A DNA stretch of 64,000 bases, from NCBI RefSeq assembly GCF_003589595.1, contig NW_020653852.1:5719234-5783233 (forward strand), given 5' to 3'. The notes below the pieces were generated by a model. The model was not told the DNA's origin. It did not search any database and worked only from the letters and a program-made list of their open reading frames with translations. A program made the translations under genes and the position numbers. Below, piece after piece: positions 32,881-46,970 of this stretch (position 1 is the stretch's first letter; every line of letters begins with the position of its first letter). This DNA is from Hyposmocoma kahamanoa (taxonomy: Eukaryota > Arthropoda > Insecta > Lepidoptera > Cosmopterigidae).

Positions 32881-35800
32881 AAACATCATGGTATTCAATA
32901 AAATCAATATTCTCTGTTAAATTGTCATCAAAACTTTGGTATCAGAGAAACAAAGCTTTTATTAATAAAGATTTTTAAAACTTAAATAGTAGCTGTAGTC
33001 ATATATCAGTCCACCGAACATAGTGCCCTAACCTCGTCGTAGCAATAATATATTGTTAAAAAAAATTGTTTAATATATTTTCACATGAAAGTGTATGTGT
33101 ATATTGTTGGTTTTTAGATATATTTTAACCATTGTTATTGGTTTTGTGTATGTATTATTCTATTAGTGTAGGGAGACTGTGAATGCAGATGTAAAATATA
33201 CCATAATGCGTTTTTTTAAGGGATACCCCTGCCCTTGAGAACGAGAACAAAATGTTTTGACCACTCGATGGAATCATTTTTATTTAAAAGTCCAGGCTTC
33301 GGAGTTCGGGTTTCACGGAGGAATATATTATTACCGAGGAATTCTTTAATCGAGTCTAATATTTACCTTATGCCTAAAGGATCAGGGTGAATTTTTAATT
33401 GAATAGTTATTATAGGTGTTTTCAAGAATAATGTAATAATACATATAATAGTAATAACGTTTGATTTGGCTGCGGCAAAGAAGGTTCTAACATCTCTCAC
33501 TAGATGTCACTAGGGGTTCAGAATGCAACGTGTAAGTCACTCGACCATGGAGGTCGTCTGTATAGAATGGCACTGTGGAATCCTTAACTGATTATTTATG
33601 AAAATTGATAATTATATCGTTATTATTAACGACATGATGAGAACATTCTAATGAATAGAGTAAGAACGCAATCGTCAAATACCGCCGAAGCTTGGACTCC
33701 TTGAAAACTTTTTGATACTTGTATTCGTGAAAATAATGGTATACGCAACTTAAAACACCTTCAAAGAATCGTGATTATTTATACATCTTGTATTTATTGT
33801 TTAAACAATTGAATTGACATCCCCATAGTATATAGTGATAGCGTACAAATTTTAATGCCATATAGGAGATAAATTTAGACAAATTTAAGGTTAATAGAAG
33901 ATATTTTCTTCTATGGAATCGAATATGCAACAATAATTTTACAGACCCTATTTGAGGTCAGTCGTATGTTATAAATATTGTGTTCTTTACGTAATCACAA
34001 AATAAATTTGTTTTATTAGGTTGGGTAAGTACGCAAGCGAATGGCGGTTGACAAGATAGCTTCAATATAGGGTCGGTTGTGGTGGAAGATTATGATAAGA
34101 TCCTTAAAGCAACGGCATGGCTCCCACATTTGCACGTCTTTTAAAATTTGAGATATGTTTATGAATGGGAAACTTTTATAATATACAACTGACCTTATAA
34201 CCGTTAACGCTTATTAGCAAGTCTTCCGGCGTGCCCCAAAAGCAATAATAATCATAGAAATATACAATGGATGTTTTATTAGATATAAAATCTAGATTTA
34301 GTACGTATTTATAGTTCTAGGGTATTATTGAATTGACTTGGTGTATCTTTGCAGACATTATTAGCGAAATTAAGGGTGTCACCACAGTTTTTAAAGTAGA
34401 ATCGGCTCGAGCCGGTCACAAAAATCTTTGTCCAAGCAATAAGAGCGAAAACGACATTTCGTCGACACGAAACGCACAGCGTCTTTTTTGGTCTTTCGTA
34501 ACGTAACACCTTTTTCTGGTCAGCTTAATGCGATTCGGTGATGATAAATGTGGTATGTCCCTTATTGTAAAGACGCAAAAAACACGTTGGTAGTTGCATT
34601 ACTTAGGCCCGTATTAATAAACAGCACTTAAGACGAACTTTTATCGTGGTTACGTAGGCTTTGAAGTGTGTGAGATGTGGAGAAAGTAATTATACGATAT
34701 TTAAACATTTGCCTTTGAGAAATAAAATATCCTCTCAGTCCGTTTACATATTTATCAACTGAGGAGATAAAATTTCATGAATGTATAGTCTGTCTTTTTT
34801 GAAAATAGATTAAAATGACATTTAATTGCGCAAAAGTGTTGCCCGCTTACAAGCAACTAGTGTTTGCAGTTGATAAACTTGGTACTTGGTGTAACGGGCT
34901 AGTGTCCGCAACTCGACGTCAAGGCGCCTATTTTGCGTGTGGAGTTGATAAATATTCTATCGACTGAATGTTGGTTACGCGTGCAATAAGTAGCCGAATT
35001 TGTTTCATGTCAATAATCAAGGTACAAGCACAGGTTCATATAAATTGTCAATTTTTATAGTTTTATACATACATACGCTGCATTTAGAATTACATATGTC
35101 TATTAAAAATACAAAGAGAAGACATATTTTAAAGTTTTTAATTTTATCAGCAAATTTTTGTTAAAATGTATATGAATAAAAATCATAAAATGTAATACTG
35201 GCATACTAGGCCAGCTGTCAAAATAATAATAAAGAAAGCAATAACGCAATTAGTAATCATTAGAACGTCGTAACATTCACAATTCAAACATTTTTGTCAA
35301 AATTTTACCTTCTTTCACAATTTATCGAAAAAACTGTCGACAAGAACTACATGTCTATTTAAATTTTTATGAAAACTGGCAACCCTGCAAATGTCATTTT
35401 ACTCCGCTTTCAAAAAAACAGACTATAGTGAAAACGTACATATTACGGAACTTTGTGATCTTTTTATCGAGTGAAGATTAGTTAATCGTGTTTCAGGCTT
35501 CATGGTTCACTACCGGTACCTTCTGTTTACATAATCAATTAAAAATGAAGTTGAATTCGTATTTTTTAATGTCGAAAAACCGATTTTCCTTGTGGTCGAA
35601 ATACGTTAAATGAAGTTTTCTTTGAACGTTACACATAGGAAATGAAACTATTTCTTCCGATTTTAATCGTGTATATTTGTTTTTCAAACAATAAAAGTTT
35701 AGGGCCCTTTATGGGTCCCATTGCTTGGGTGGTTGGTTGAATGACAATTATTCTCTTCGTTTCCGAAAAAATAGTTTTATTTTCTAAATTAGTTCTGGTC

Positions 35801-38800
35801 CAGGGAGTTGTGGGTAATGCTCTAATTAGTGTGGTTGTCTGGCACTTTATTATTATTACATTAAGATTTAATATCGTTCCTACATTTATTAACACAGGCC
35901 TTAGAATTTGACTATTATAGTTCCATATAATTTATACCAGCAATAATAAATATTAATAATAATAAAATGATAAATATGCACGCAAAAGTTCGTTCTTATC
36001 GGTTATGAATTACTTTTTTAACTATGTACAATCGTTTGGTGCAAGAATAAAACCCCTTTAAAATCCTACTATAAGATACTTTCGCACGCTAATCAACACA
36101 TTTCAAGTCAATTCACAGGTACTCGCCACATTGAAATAAAAAATCAACTACGTGCATAGTGGAATCTCAAATCTCTTTTGAAGAAAATGAAAGAGAATTG
36201 ATAAATGAGATTCTGGTTTGTATTCATATTTCCTATAGAGGGACTTTGTAGCAATTCCAGAGGACGTCACAGCAATAATTCTTTTCCATAGCCAAAGTAT
36301 TTTTTTAATGTGGTTTATTTTTTATTGATTCGATGTTTTATTGCTATATTTGTAAAAGAGAGACAGCTTATTTGAAAAATGATAGTGTGCAATAGTTTTT
36401 TTTAAATTGTCTATTTCTAATCACTGTAAAAGTTTTCAAGGAAATATTGAAATTGGAAGAATTTGAAAAAATCCGAGAACTGAGGAAATAATTCAATTCT
36501 TTATTGTTATTTTTAACGCCTGTTGTTTTAATCATTATCATATTTAAATTGTTCTTTTATGCGTATTTAACGTGACAATTTTTATTAGACGAGTATTCCA
36601 GTATACTCGAATACTCAAATAATAAAAAAATGCCTCTGAAATTAGTTAGTAAACCATAACCAGAGAATGACCAATTTATGGTTCATCTACTTCATATCTT
36701 ATTGTTTTTAATATCTATTTATCTCCATCATTATCATTTTTCAATGGGCTGTCTCTCCCAACCTAAAAGTACAAGTAAGTAAATAAGTGAGATCTATCGA
36801 GCTCTTCATCTGTATGACAGAGACAGCAATAAATATAGAGAGTATATAACGTATTACATAAGTCGGTGTATGTAAACTTCCCGTAGAATAGTAACGTGGT
36901 TAATATATATAGGTCGGATACGCACAAATTTTAGTGTAGTTGTTTATTGTGAACGTGTTTGTATGTGTACGCGCTGTGGACGAATGATGGACCATAGAGC
37001 GTAAGCAGTAAACTTGTGCCATAAATAAAAGGTTACTGGTTTCTGTGTCTTAATTTTACTGGATACATCGTCATTTTAACAAAGATGCTTTCAATTATTC
37101 ACTATATAAGGTTCATTGTTAATTTGGAGAGATGATAGTGATACAAAAGTAGACCATACTTGCCTTAAGTTTCAGTTTAAAATATAAAAACCATAAATGT
37201 TAAAATTAAATACAAAGGTGCCACTGGGTCAGCGTTTTACATTTTGGACGCTAGATGAGGTGCTGGGTTCTATTCCCGGGGCGTCTAAAATGGGAAAGTA
37301 ATGTTCTGAGGCCTTAATCTCGAAGCACGAAATCCATATTTACGGTCGTTTACCCACTAAGGATGACCTGCTGACTTGAGTTTCGATCAGGGTTAGAACT
37401 AAGAATAAGTACGACAATACGACTTAACAGACATAATTGTCACGGTTTGAAGAATGTAACCTATATCTACGTCATCATGTGTATCCAGATTATTTTTGGT
37501 TCAATTCCCACCGTCAACTTGGAGAATAGATGACTTAGGCAAGCCATTACAGGTTTGTAATATGGCTTGACTAACCAATTACCCTTGGCCATTAATAAAA
37601 TTACATGGTTCTTCTTTCGTTCACTGTGCATAATGAAAAAAAAAAATAGCTCATCTATGCAGATAAACAAATAAACGAAACAACCGGCGACAAACTACCA
37701 AAGTCTAATTATTTTTAAATGCTTTATCCAAAATTAAGACTTATTTTGCACTTAAAGAATACAAATTACGACAGATCAGTTTGACAGGTTCGGTATTTGA
37801 GTATCTGCGTAATGTGGTCTGTATACCAAACGGGTGTCAAACTAGAGTATACAACAAATATTGATAAGCATCAGAGCTTCACGGCGGCGTATAACGCCAA
37901 CTGTGCTCCCACGAGAGCATACTGTATACTCAATTAAAAAAATTGCTGATCATCTACATTTTTTTCATAAAATCAAAACCTAAGAAACAAACACTGATAA
38001 AATAAACCGACTAAACTTCCTATTTATTTAGGGTTATGAAGTTATGAAAATCTCTAGTTGATCAGCTGCTTTCTTATTTGACTGTACCTTAAAACTATGT
38101 ATCATTTGTATTTAATTAACAACTTAATTGTCATTGTAATGTGAACGAAAGTTTGGATGCATAATTCTTAATTAATTATATTGTTCGATAGTTTGCGAAG
38201 TCGAACTCACTATGGACTGGCATGACGGACAAGTGAATCATTTTATGAAAACGTAGCGGAAGTTTCGACTCATACCATCAATGTGCGTGCCGCTGCTAGA
38301 AATAAATTACCTTTAAAGGGAACGTTCACGATTGCACTAATTTTACTAACATTTCAAAATAAGAATAAACGTGTTTAAATATATTAATAGGCACACGTAT
38401 TTATTATCCCGACATTTCAACGTGTCAGCCCGTGATCACGGCCAGCGTACCCTGGCCGAAATATTTACGAAAATAATAGATTCATTACTATAAATAATAC
38501 CAGGAGCGTATATGTTTCACTGATTGTGCCTGATTGATTTGACACTGATTTTTTTGAAAACGCTGTCATGATTACATTTTTTTGAATACAACACAAGGAC
38601 ACTTATTTTTGAAATATAACATAAAATATAAAACAAGGGACTGGGAAGGCTTACAACTTTGCTGATAGTATTTTAGTGCATAACAGTGTGACGGGGACTC
38701 GGATTGAAATTATTTGTTTTGTACAACAGTTGTACATATTAATTTGCAAGCCAGTTATTTTTTTTTTGGTCCACGTTTCAACTGAATTTTTAAGAAAGTT

Positions 38801-40658
38801 ATAAATCCACTTCTCGTTCACTTTACATTGGATATATAAGGTCCTAATTTATTAGTTGACGTTCTTTACTACCTAAGGGTACATGAAACCTAACATTTAC
38901 TATGTGGTCATCCTGAAATCGCATAATATTCAGTTACCTGTTGATACTGCTCACTGCAGTAAATTTTCGTACTTCGTTCTATGTTATCTTAATTTTTTTT
39001 TATATAGTGACCTTGGATTCAAGTCTTTCAGTCGAAATATTAGCGAAATAGAAAGTAATATATAAAAGTTATAACATGGAAAGTGATATATAATAAGAAT
39101 AATATTAATTATCTTTTTCCTATAGTATATATATATTTATATGCTGTTTATATACATAAGAATAAATAAACTGCATGCGATAATAAACCTTGAACGCGGC
39201 GGTAAACATTTAGCGAGTTACTGTTCTGTGTTGCTATTGTAAGTTTTAGTGCGCAATTAAGAAAATTTAATTAATTGATTCTCCTGTTTAAAAAGTTGTT
39301 TATGTTGTGCCATTTCAGAGGATGTTTGAATAGATGTCAGCTAATAAATTAAGTCATTATATAAAAATAGTCAAGTATTGAAATGATAGATCAATATGGA
39401 AATAAAATTATATTTCAGTTATACTTAGAGAATTTTACTGTTCCGTACTTGTAGGTAAGTGTAACTTTTCATAGGTTCTAACTCTAGTCATTTATTTTGT
39501 ATAGCTAAATGTTCGTAATTATTGTCTTGTGCCCATTTGAATAGGGGTCGAAACATTGCGAGATGAACCCTCCTGGTTCGTTGAATTAATGAAATAATAT
39601 TATCTTTTAATAAGATTTATTTTTTTACTATACTTAACATTATAGTTAACATTCTTATGTGTCATAAAAATAAGGTTAGTTTTTATCAAATTCGCAGATG
39701 TTTTTTTTTTCGTTCTTTTGCCTGGACAAGTAGATGGAGAAATGTGTAATATTTTCTTGTGATTATCACAAAAATACAACGTTCAACGATATAAATAGTT
39801 TCCTAATCAAATTGGCACAATAACGTTACATTGTATGTAGTATAGTGTTTTGGAACCAATCCTCGTTGTTTCATAGATCAGTTATATGTTCAACCGTAGT
39901 AGGCAAAGGTAGAATTATTTATAGTTATTTATATTTATTCGTTTACTGACTTCTGATTCTTGCGATGGATATGATTCTTTTTATTTATTTTACTGGTAAA
40001 ATAGTATTGGACAGAATACCGACCCTTGGTGAGCTCTCTCAATATTAATATAAAAACATGGAAGCTATTGATGTGGAAATATTTTGTTTATTTTTAACTT
40101 AACAACTTATGTCCCACTGCAGCAACACATTATATGTAAACCTAAGCTTGACCCTCCTGGTAGTTTGGGGAACGCGGCCTAACTTACTACACCAGAATAT
40201 AATACACGCTATTCATAGTTTTATTACAACTCTTATTATTAATATATTTTTTTATTGCACCAAATAAATACAACAGAAATATTAATTTAACAGAAGGTGA
40301 GCAAAGGTAGATTTATCTCTAAAAGAGACCACTGTCAGTCAACCCAGGGCAGTGAGAGCTAAAGTTAAAAGCGGGCAACAACTTGCAAGAGATAATGAGA
40401 GAGAAATATATAAAAATAATAAAGTACATAAATTTAAAAACAAAATACCGTTACTTCCATAAGTACTATAATCAACATAAGTGATCGACGATTATTTATA
40501 AAGGTATTATTTTTCATTATAAAAATAACGAGACCATAAACTTAGATAGAAAACTTAATAAACTAAGTCAAACTTTCATCCAAATATGATATCATAGGTA
40601 GCTTTAATCCCGCATACCATCAGGAGGTCGAACCTTACGCGATTTATCTATAGCATTC
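32881..40658. other. Long non-coding stretch with sparse repeats
   Basis: No exon is recognised. It contains a SINE-3 tail (35785-35860), a REP-2 copy (35627-35720), a possible tRNA-derived repeat with GGTTCTATTCCC near 37268, and a minus-strand GGGAATTGAACC near 37501. Elsewhere I see only AT-rich sequence. Confidence 0.45.
35627..35720 (+). repeat. REP-2 copy
   Basis: GTTACACATAGGAAATGAAA, then AATCGTGTATATTTGTTTTT and GGGCCCTTTATGGGTCCC; a compact, somewhat diverged copy. Confidence 0.7.
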
Positions 40659-40661
40659 TTA

Positions 40662-40838
40662 AGGTCGTATTCCAGAACTCTACTCAATGCTCAAGTCATT
40701 GGATTTGGAAGGATTGCAATTGAAACACAAGCACTGGAAATACGACCCTAATGGCAAGGACTTGAGTACGATTTCGAGTGCTTTAAACCATACTCAAATC
40801 CTGACTTGAGCATTGAGTAGAGTTCTAGAATACGACCC
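40662..40838. mobile_element. MITE-4, complete, TTA target duplication
   Basis: 177 bp whose ends are ~38-bp near-perfect inverted repeats (AGGTCGTATTCCAGAACTCT at the left; GGGTCGTATTCTAGAACTCT read from the right). It is flanked by TTA at 40659-40661 and 40839-40841. A 3-bp TWA duplication with GG-starting ends fits the PIF/Harbinger superfamily. Confidence 0.8.
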
Positions 40839-40841
40839 TTA

Positions 40842-41964
40842 GTATCGCACGCGACGGATACAATTTTCCATCAGGTAGACTGTCTGACCATTTACCGGTT
40901 TCAAAAACATAAAAAAATTTAAAATGTACAGTTTAAAATTTGTTATGGCATAGTTATGCTCCTTGATGAACTCCTGTAGTGTGACTTTATTTTAGTCCTG
41001 TTGCGATAATCAGAAGTCTGAATCAGTTGTATGCAGTTTAAACAAATTGTTTATATAATATAGTGGCCTAAGATAATGTGTCACGTGAAGTATTTTTAAA
41101 TAATTTCAAAAATACATGTTAATTTTTATTTATTTATTATTAATTTTATTTACCTTTATGTCCCACCGTACGAAGAGATATTCCCTTGCTTGGAAAAATA
41201 ATATGTACCTATTGCAGTAAGCTAAACTGTTTAAAGCAGAATGCTCGGTTTCAACGTGATACAAGTATTTTCGAGCAACTATATCGATTCAAAGTTGAAA
41301 GGGCTTAGAAACTAAACTTTGGAAGAGTGAAAAACGAAAACCTTTTAAATATTTAGTTTCATGTTTTTTAGAAAAGTTACTTTTAGCTCATAACAAAATT
41401 TTTAATACGCATGAAAATTTAATTCAACTACATAAATAACTAATTTTTGATAAAAATTGTTTTTACGCTCTCTCTTTTCCGAAATTTTAGTCTATTTTTC
41501 ACCTACAATTGCGATGCGGTTGTGTTATAAATGGATTCTCGTATGCCGTTTTTAGAGTCGGGTGTAAGCCGCATTATCTCCATAAGCGGAGTGAAGAAAG
41601 CTTTTTGTTTTAACAACCAATGGTATCTTGTTACTTTTTTTAAGCGACGGCGTCTAGATGATACTAAGACGACATGCTAGTGGTTGTATAAAAATAGTTT
41701 GTTTCTGCTCTAGTAGAAAAAAATACAACAACAAATTGGGATTAAGCAATTTAAGTCAAAATAAAAAGAAACTATTTTTTCCGATCAAATATCGCGTAGA
41801 GTAGTCTGGTCTAAGAAGACGCATGTAAGGTATGAGATGGTGTACTCTTAAAATGAACACAAAAAGTGTTAGAAAATCAACAATTGCTTTATTTAGTGGT
41901 TTACTAATTTGACTCTTAGATAGTGATGAGGAAAGTAATTATAATAGATAATGTGGTTGATCCA
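40842..41964. other. Non-coding stretch
   Basis: AT-rich; I see no exon and no repeated element. Confidence 0.5.
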
Positions 41965-41965
41965 G

Positions 41966-42074
41966 TTCTTAGGTTTTCGCGATTGTTACACATAGGAAAT
42001 AAAACTATATTCCGGATTTAAATCGCGTATATTTGTTTTTTCAAACAAACCGACGTTTCGGGCCCTTTGGTGAG
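41966..42074 (+). repeat. REP-2 copy
   Basis: TTCTTAGGTTTTCGCGATTG through CAAACAAACCGACGTTTCGG to GGGCCCTTT. Confidence 0.8.
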
Positions 42075-42163
42075 CGATCGCAATCCTGTAAGCCATGCCA
42101 CTAAAGTGCATCACATGCAAATACATAATACGAGTACCTAACTCTAAAAGTATTGTGTATCAA

Positions 42164-42265
42164 GTTCTTAGGTTTTCGCGATTGTTACACATAGGAAATG
42201 AAACTGTTTTTCCAGATTTAAATCGTGACATCAAGTCAACCGTGACCATGGGACCTGTAAAGGGG
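42164..42265 (+). repeat. REP-2 copy with internal inversion
   Basis: It starts like other copies (TTCTTAGGTTTTCGCG), but after AAATCGTGA it continues with CAACCGTGACCATGGGACCT, which is the other end of REP-2 in reverse orientation. Confidence 0.7.
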
Positions 42266-42305
42266 TGTGTGGTTGTAATCAATAAAATAGTGCAAAATGG
42301 GATTT

Positions 42306-42341
42306 GCGTACTCTTACACTGTAGTATGGGTAAGAGTACGC
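42306..42341. repeat. 12-bp perfect hairpin
   Basis: GCGTACTCTTAC (42306-42317) pairs with GTAAGAGTACGC (42330-42341) around a 12-base loop. GCGTACTCTTGC recurs at about 42680. Confidence 0.7.
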
Positions 42342-42550
42342 ATGTTCATCGGTAAAAGTACGTAACCCCTTTGTTGATAGGATGTCGTTTATCGGTCGCA
42401 CAAATCACACACAAATGCTCCAATCTCTCGTATCCAGAATAAGCTTCACGACAACACAGATGGAATTAAAGCATTCAATCCAATCTTCACGTATATACAT
42501 ATATATACATATATACATATAGGCTCTTATTATAGCTCTTGGCACTCTGG

Positions 42551-43039
42551 TTACCTACATACATACCTTTCTGGCAATAAGATTTTTTGTTTCGTTTTTG
42601 GTCTTACTTTTTGTAATAATTGACTAATTGTATAAAAAAAGTAGTGTAAGAGTTTGCGCGGACTCTTGCAACATGAGCTGCGTACTCTTGCACCCATTTC
42701 AGAAAATAACGCTACTAACCCCATATGTTGCAAGTGATCAGAATCGTCTGCAAGGTCTGAAAAGTTTTTGGGCGATTTGGTACAAAGTAAATTTTTAAAA
42801 CGTGAGTTTAATTTTAGTCTAAGACTATACAAAAATATGTTCAGTCTTACGTAGTGTTTTGTTTTCCAATAGTTTTTTTTATATTTTATGATTTTTCCAC
42901 ACAACAATCTCCACTTCCTAGCACTACAAAATGACACTGAAGTTCGTTGCGTATTGTAAACAACTTGGCGGCAATCTAAATTGCGTATTATTATCGGATG
43001 CGTCTCGTTAGACCAGCCTACCCTATATTTGCTTTTCAA
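42551..43039 (-). other. Unexplained 162-codon open frame
   Basis: The frame is longer than expected for sequence this AT-rich, with a basic, Lys/Arg- and Ser-rich product. No motif, signal peptide or neighbouring exon supports it, and REP-2 debris flanks it. It may be a fossil of a mobile element or chance. Confidence 0.2.
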
Positions 43040-44396
43040 ACAAACAACATTTCAGAGTCTACCGTTCCCATGGTCACGCATGACTCATTAAGGACATCTT
43101 TTTTATTTCAATTACAGTTTTTTCAGTGTACGTAAAAAAACCATTACAGGCCATCACATCAGTGAACAAAGGAGAAGAACTATATTTCCTTTAGTAAGTG
43201 GATAAGTTTCGCTCACATAACTGTGCCTTTATCTACAGATCAGCGAGAGCCTGACTCAAATGAGACTTACATATCGTCACTCGCTTCATTAACTGCCGTA
43301 ACTGACGTTCTTGTCGTAACGGAGTAAAATGTACGACATTTCTCGGCTTTCAAAAGCGAACGTTCTATATGAATCGTCGTACCTGTCTTTTTGTAACGTC
43401 TCAACCTTATTTATATAATAACAGTTACGTCGAATGATTGACACCTATTAACACAATTTTTTTTTAGAATAGGAAGTCAAAGGTCAATAAATTTATATTA
43501 ATTAATAGACGGGTGCTATTTTGTGGAAATCCATTTTAATAAAAATGGAAGTAAATTAAAGACTACACTCGGCCGTAGATTCTTCTGAGGATACTTCGTT
43601 GAGAAATAAACTTTGTTAAATGCAGGACATACATATTGATATTTTTATACCAGTCTCGCGGTAGAAGTATAGAAATGAAATGCTGAACAAATCCAAATTT
43701 ATACTTTTGTCAGAGAACAAAAAGTAACGAGAATGGACACTTTCTTCCCCTCTTTATCCACAGTCAATGCTCTAAGATACTTGACCCTCTAGCCGACATT
43801 TTGGTTTTGAAACCTTTTTAGGCTCAATGTACACTGACGCAGCGCGTCGCTTCCTGTTTTTCACCTACAACGCTCCCATTAGCGCGCCCGGATCACAGCG
43901 TGGTCGGCGTCTGACGCGTCATTGCGCGCAAGTAACACACGGCGACGCGCGAAACCGCTCGACTGTAACCAAGGGTCGACGCGCGAAGGATTATTATTTA
44001 TTCAACAGAAAAGTATGTATAACGGATTTCCAGTGTTGGTTAAAATTTGTGTTTATGAAATGTAATTAAAATCAAATTGGCTTGAAAAGTATCTTAAAAC
44101 GTCGTTCACAAACGATGCAATAAGGAAGTCGTGTCAAAATGGTTTTTTTCGACTCACATGTTTAAATGTTGAGTTGTGTGCGCGTTATTGTTATTACAGT
44201 TTGTTAAACACCTTCCCTTACACTGACCTACTCAGAACCATATAGAAGGTTGGGGGATTAGGTGTCGTAGGGTGTTAACTATACTTGAATTTGTAATAAC
44301 TTGACATTTGGTTGTTTAGAGAGTGACTGATTAGTTAAAAATCTTTCCATAGACGGGACCAGTGCTCTATAATAGGATGGAAGCACGGTCACATTA
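43040..44396. other. Non-coding stretch
   Basis: It includes a REP-2 remnant (CCCATGGTCACGCATGAC, about 43068), a short CG-rich patch (43840-43990) with an 80-codon plus frame of no recognised family, and a SINE-1 tail (44168-44200). Confidence 0.4.
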
Positions 44397-44613
44397 TTAA
44401 GGATTATCGACACACACCAAAGCCGTGCCCGGGACGTGGACGGGGCGTGCTAGTTTGTATGAACTGCGGGCCCGTCCCGGCGCCGGCCCGGACATGGATA
44501 TGTGTGAACGAGTTCATACAAAATATACGCAACGATATTTTTTTGAGCCCCTGACAGAGCACGGCCCGTCCACGTCCCGGGCACGGCCCGGATATGTGTG
44601 GATAGACCTTTAA
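44397..44613. mobile_element. MITE-5, GC-rich, flanked by TTAA
   Basis: The inverted ends share GCCGTGCCCGGGACGTGGAC (exact in both arms) preceded by a CACACA block. TTAA occurs at both outer borders (44397-44400 and 44610-44613), as for piggyBac-like elements, although the terminal bases do not match a standard piggyBac end. Half of its right end also occurs at 10092-10140. Confidence 0.7.
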
Positions 44614-44852
44614 TCGATACCTCCAATGAACATTACGTCAACTCTATTTTTTGGTCATTTTCTGTAATTTTTGTAAACAGCCATATTTATGTACTAATGT
44701 TAATACTCCCCGAATTTTGTGAAAAAAAGGATACAAAAAGCTAAAATTCGAAAAAAACAAAAAACGAATTTCGTGAAAAAAAAAAACAAAAAACAATAAA
44801 AACAGAACGGCTCCAAAAATTAATTTGACGTAGTGTTCATTGGTGGTATCGA
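44614..44852. mobile_element. MITE-6, abutting MITE-5
   Basis: Inverted ends TCGATACCTCCAATGAACAT and, read from the right, TCGATACCACCAATGAACAC match at about 25 of 28 positions. The interior has A-rich GAAAAAAAC runs. It begins at the very base after the MITE-5 border. Confidence 0.75.
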
Positions 44853-46289
44853 AATTATATACTTTATAGTCGTGTTTATAAAATTTATGTTGTTTTATAT
44901 CAATACAAAAAGGATTTTTGTTTTATACGTTGTGATGTACACTTTTTAGTAGTTATTGTAATATATTGTCAACTAAAAAGTGTAATACTTTATTCTGGCT
45001 TTATTTTTACGTTAAGAAATAGCAGCAATTTTTTGACCTATTACGAATTAAAACCACATCTGAAAGACATTGGGGTTGATTTTTCAACAGCAAATGTTGA
45101 TAGTTTTTATCTATATGTAGCTATCTGTTTACTGTGTATCATACACATTATTTTAAGAGTGTCATAAAAGTTTTTATTATTTCGACTTACAGCTCTTGTA
45201 CTAAAAAAATATCTTTATCTTCGGATTACGAGAAAATTAGATTCTTTTTTATTATCTAACCTACACATTCACGAAGTAACTTCATCATGACGTAGTTGAA
45301 ATCTTCTTCAAACGGAAAAAATAAGGAAAGCTGTTATATGTGATATTGTTGTTAAATAAAAATTAGATAACAACTTAAATTTAACAAGAACATTAAGTAA
45401 ATTCTTATAGCTAAAAAGGCAATTTACGCACTGCTGAATATTTGAAAATTCACTCTCTAAGCAAACAAATTATTCTCAACTGAAGTATAAAATGTATTAT
45501 TTAAGTTCGAATTAAAATGTGTAATTAATTGATTTCAGAAGATTTCACACCTTTACAATAATCGAAAATTAGTCTTTGGACTTAGTAGAGTTGCTTATGA
45601 AATCGACATGAGAGTTTTTTTTTAAATTTCCATATTACAATATCTTGCATTACCTTTGGGTGCATTACCCTATAACATCCAGCCTTAAATCTATATAGTG
45701 AAGTTTGTTTTGACCGTTGACTCTGGAACTTTCACATCAAGCTCTATGGTGCTAACAGCTCGTCCACAAAGGCCGTCAAATATTATTTTTTTATGCAAAT
45801 GAATCTGTCAATGAATCAATTTTAACTTGTTTTCTATCAAATCCATTTCTATACATTGTGCCCGTTTACAGGTTTACATTTTTAACAACTTAACATTTTG
45901 TTTAAAATAATGTCATTTTATTAAAAAAGACTTTCAGTCGGTGTAGCACGTTCCTTGAATGTACCATGACAAACCAACACATTTCGTCATTGCTATTATC
46001 CTCATGGTGGCACTTCACATATTTATATTTGGCAAACAATTATCATGTGTAGATAGCACGTGTGACAAAGTATTTGCCTTGTTTGCCAAATACAGCAAAC
46101 ACCAAAATGGCGTTGCCGTGCGCTGGCCAGTTTCTCGATGCACATCAAAGGAGCTTAAGGCAAATACGCAAGTAAAATATTCACACTAGTCATATCCAGG
46201 TACATCAAACACCAACATTAAAGATACATACCGGCAGATCAAATTGAAGCCCATCTATACATATTGAACTCGTACTAGAACTTGAGAAA
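44853..46289. other. Non-coding stretch
   Basis: AT-rich. A 76-codon plus frame at 45959-46189 has one hydrophobic stretch but no splice or family support. I see nothing else. Confidence 0.45.
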
Positions 46290-46538
46290 CTCCAGCGTCC
46301 TGATTTTGATTCAAAACGGAATCGATCCGATCCGGTAGTCTCGAAATCAGATGGGTTTCTGATCGAGAAGATGAACCTGATTCCTACTATATCTTTCTAA
46401 TTTGTGAGTTAAATCAACTATTGTTTAGGTTTGAAATGTCAAAGTTTCCGATCGGCCAGTTGTGAATCGCAATTATGCGCCTCGACTCGGAAAAGACGCA
46501 GTTTCCGATCGAGAGAGGCAATCAAAATCAAGCTGGAG
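46290..46538 (+). mobile_element. MITE-3 copy 2 (complete)
   Basis: Ends CTCCAGCGTCCTGATTTTGA and, read from the right, CTCCAGCTTGATTTTGATTG. The interior AAATCAGATGGGTTTCTGA and TTTCCGATCGG blocks match copies at 6702-6946 and 57040-57228. Confidence 0.8.
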
Positions 46539-46794
46539 GTCGATGAACTAAGTAGCTGCTACGTGTCCTAAGTCTACATTATTTTTCACACATTGAGAGA
46601 AATCTGTTGCTGGCCATTGATGATTGAATAATGAAACCTGTTAAGTACACAATTAAGGCCGAGCTGAACGCACATTTCGACTCCTTCACCACGAATGGTT
46701 GTAACTTAACATTTTGACGGAAAAAATATTTACTTTAGGTTGGCTTAGATTTTCATGTCCCATATTGTGATGTAAAATAATGTTTTTTTTGTAA

Positions 46795-46970
46795 TTATTG
46801 ATACAAAGATTGAACACAAAGAAAAATTCCTGCGATCTGACAGGTCTCAAATCTGCGTTTGTATCTAGGGCAACCGGACGCAGACATCTTGGTATATGGA
46901 AGCAGGTTCGAATTCTGTCAGAATGAATTTTTTTTCGCGCTTGACCTTTGTATTAGTAATTACAACAAAA
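46795..46970 (+). repeat. SINE-2 copy
   Basis: ATTATTGATACAAAGATTGA at one side, GGTTCGAATTCTGTC (box B) near 46909, and TTGACCTTTGTATTAGTAAT at the other. Confidence 0.55.
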
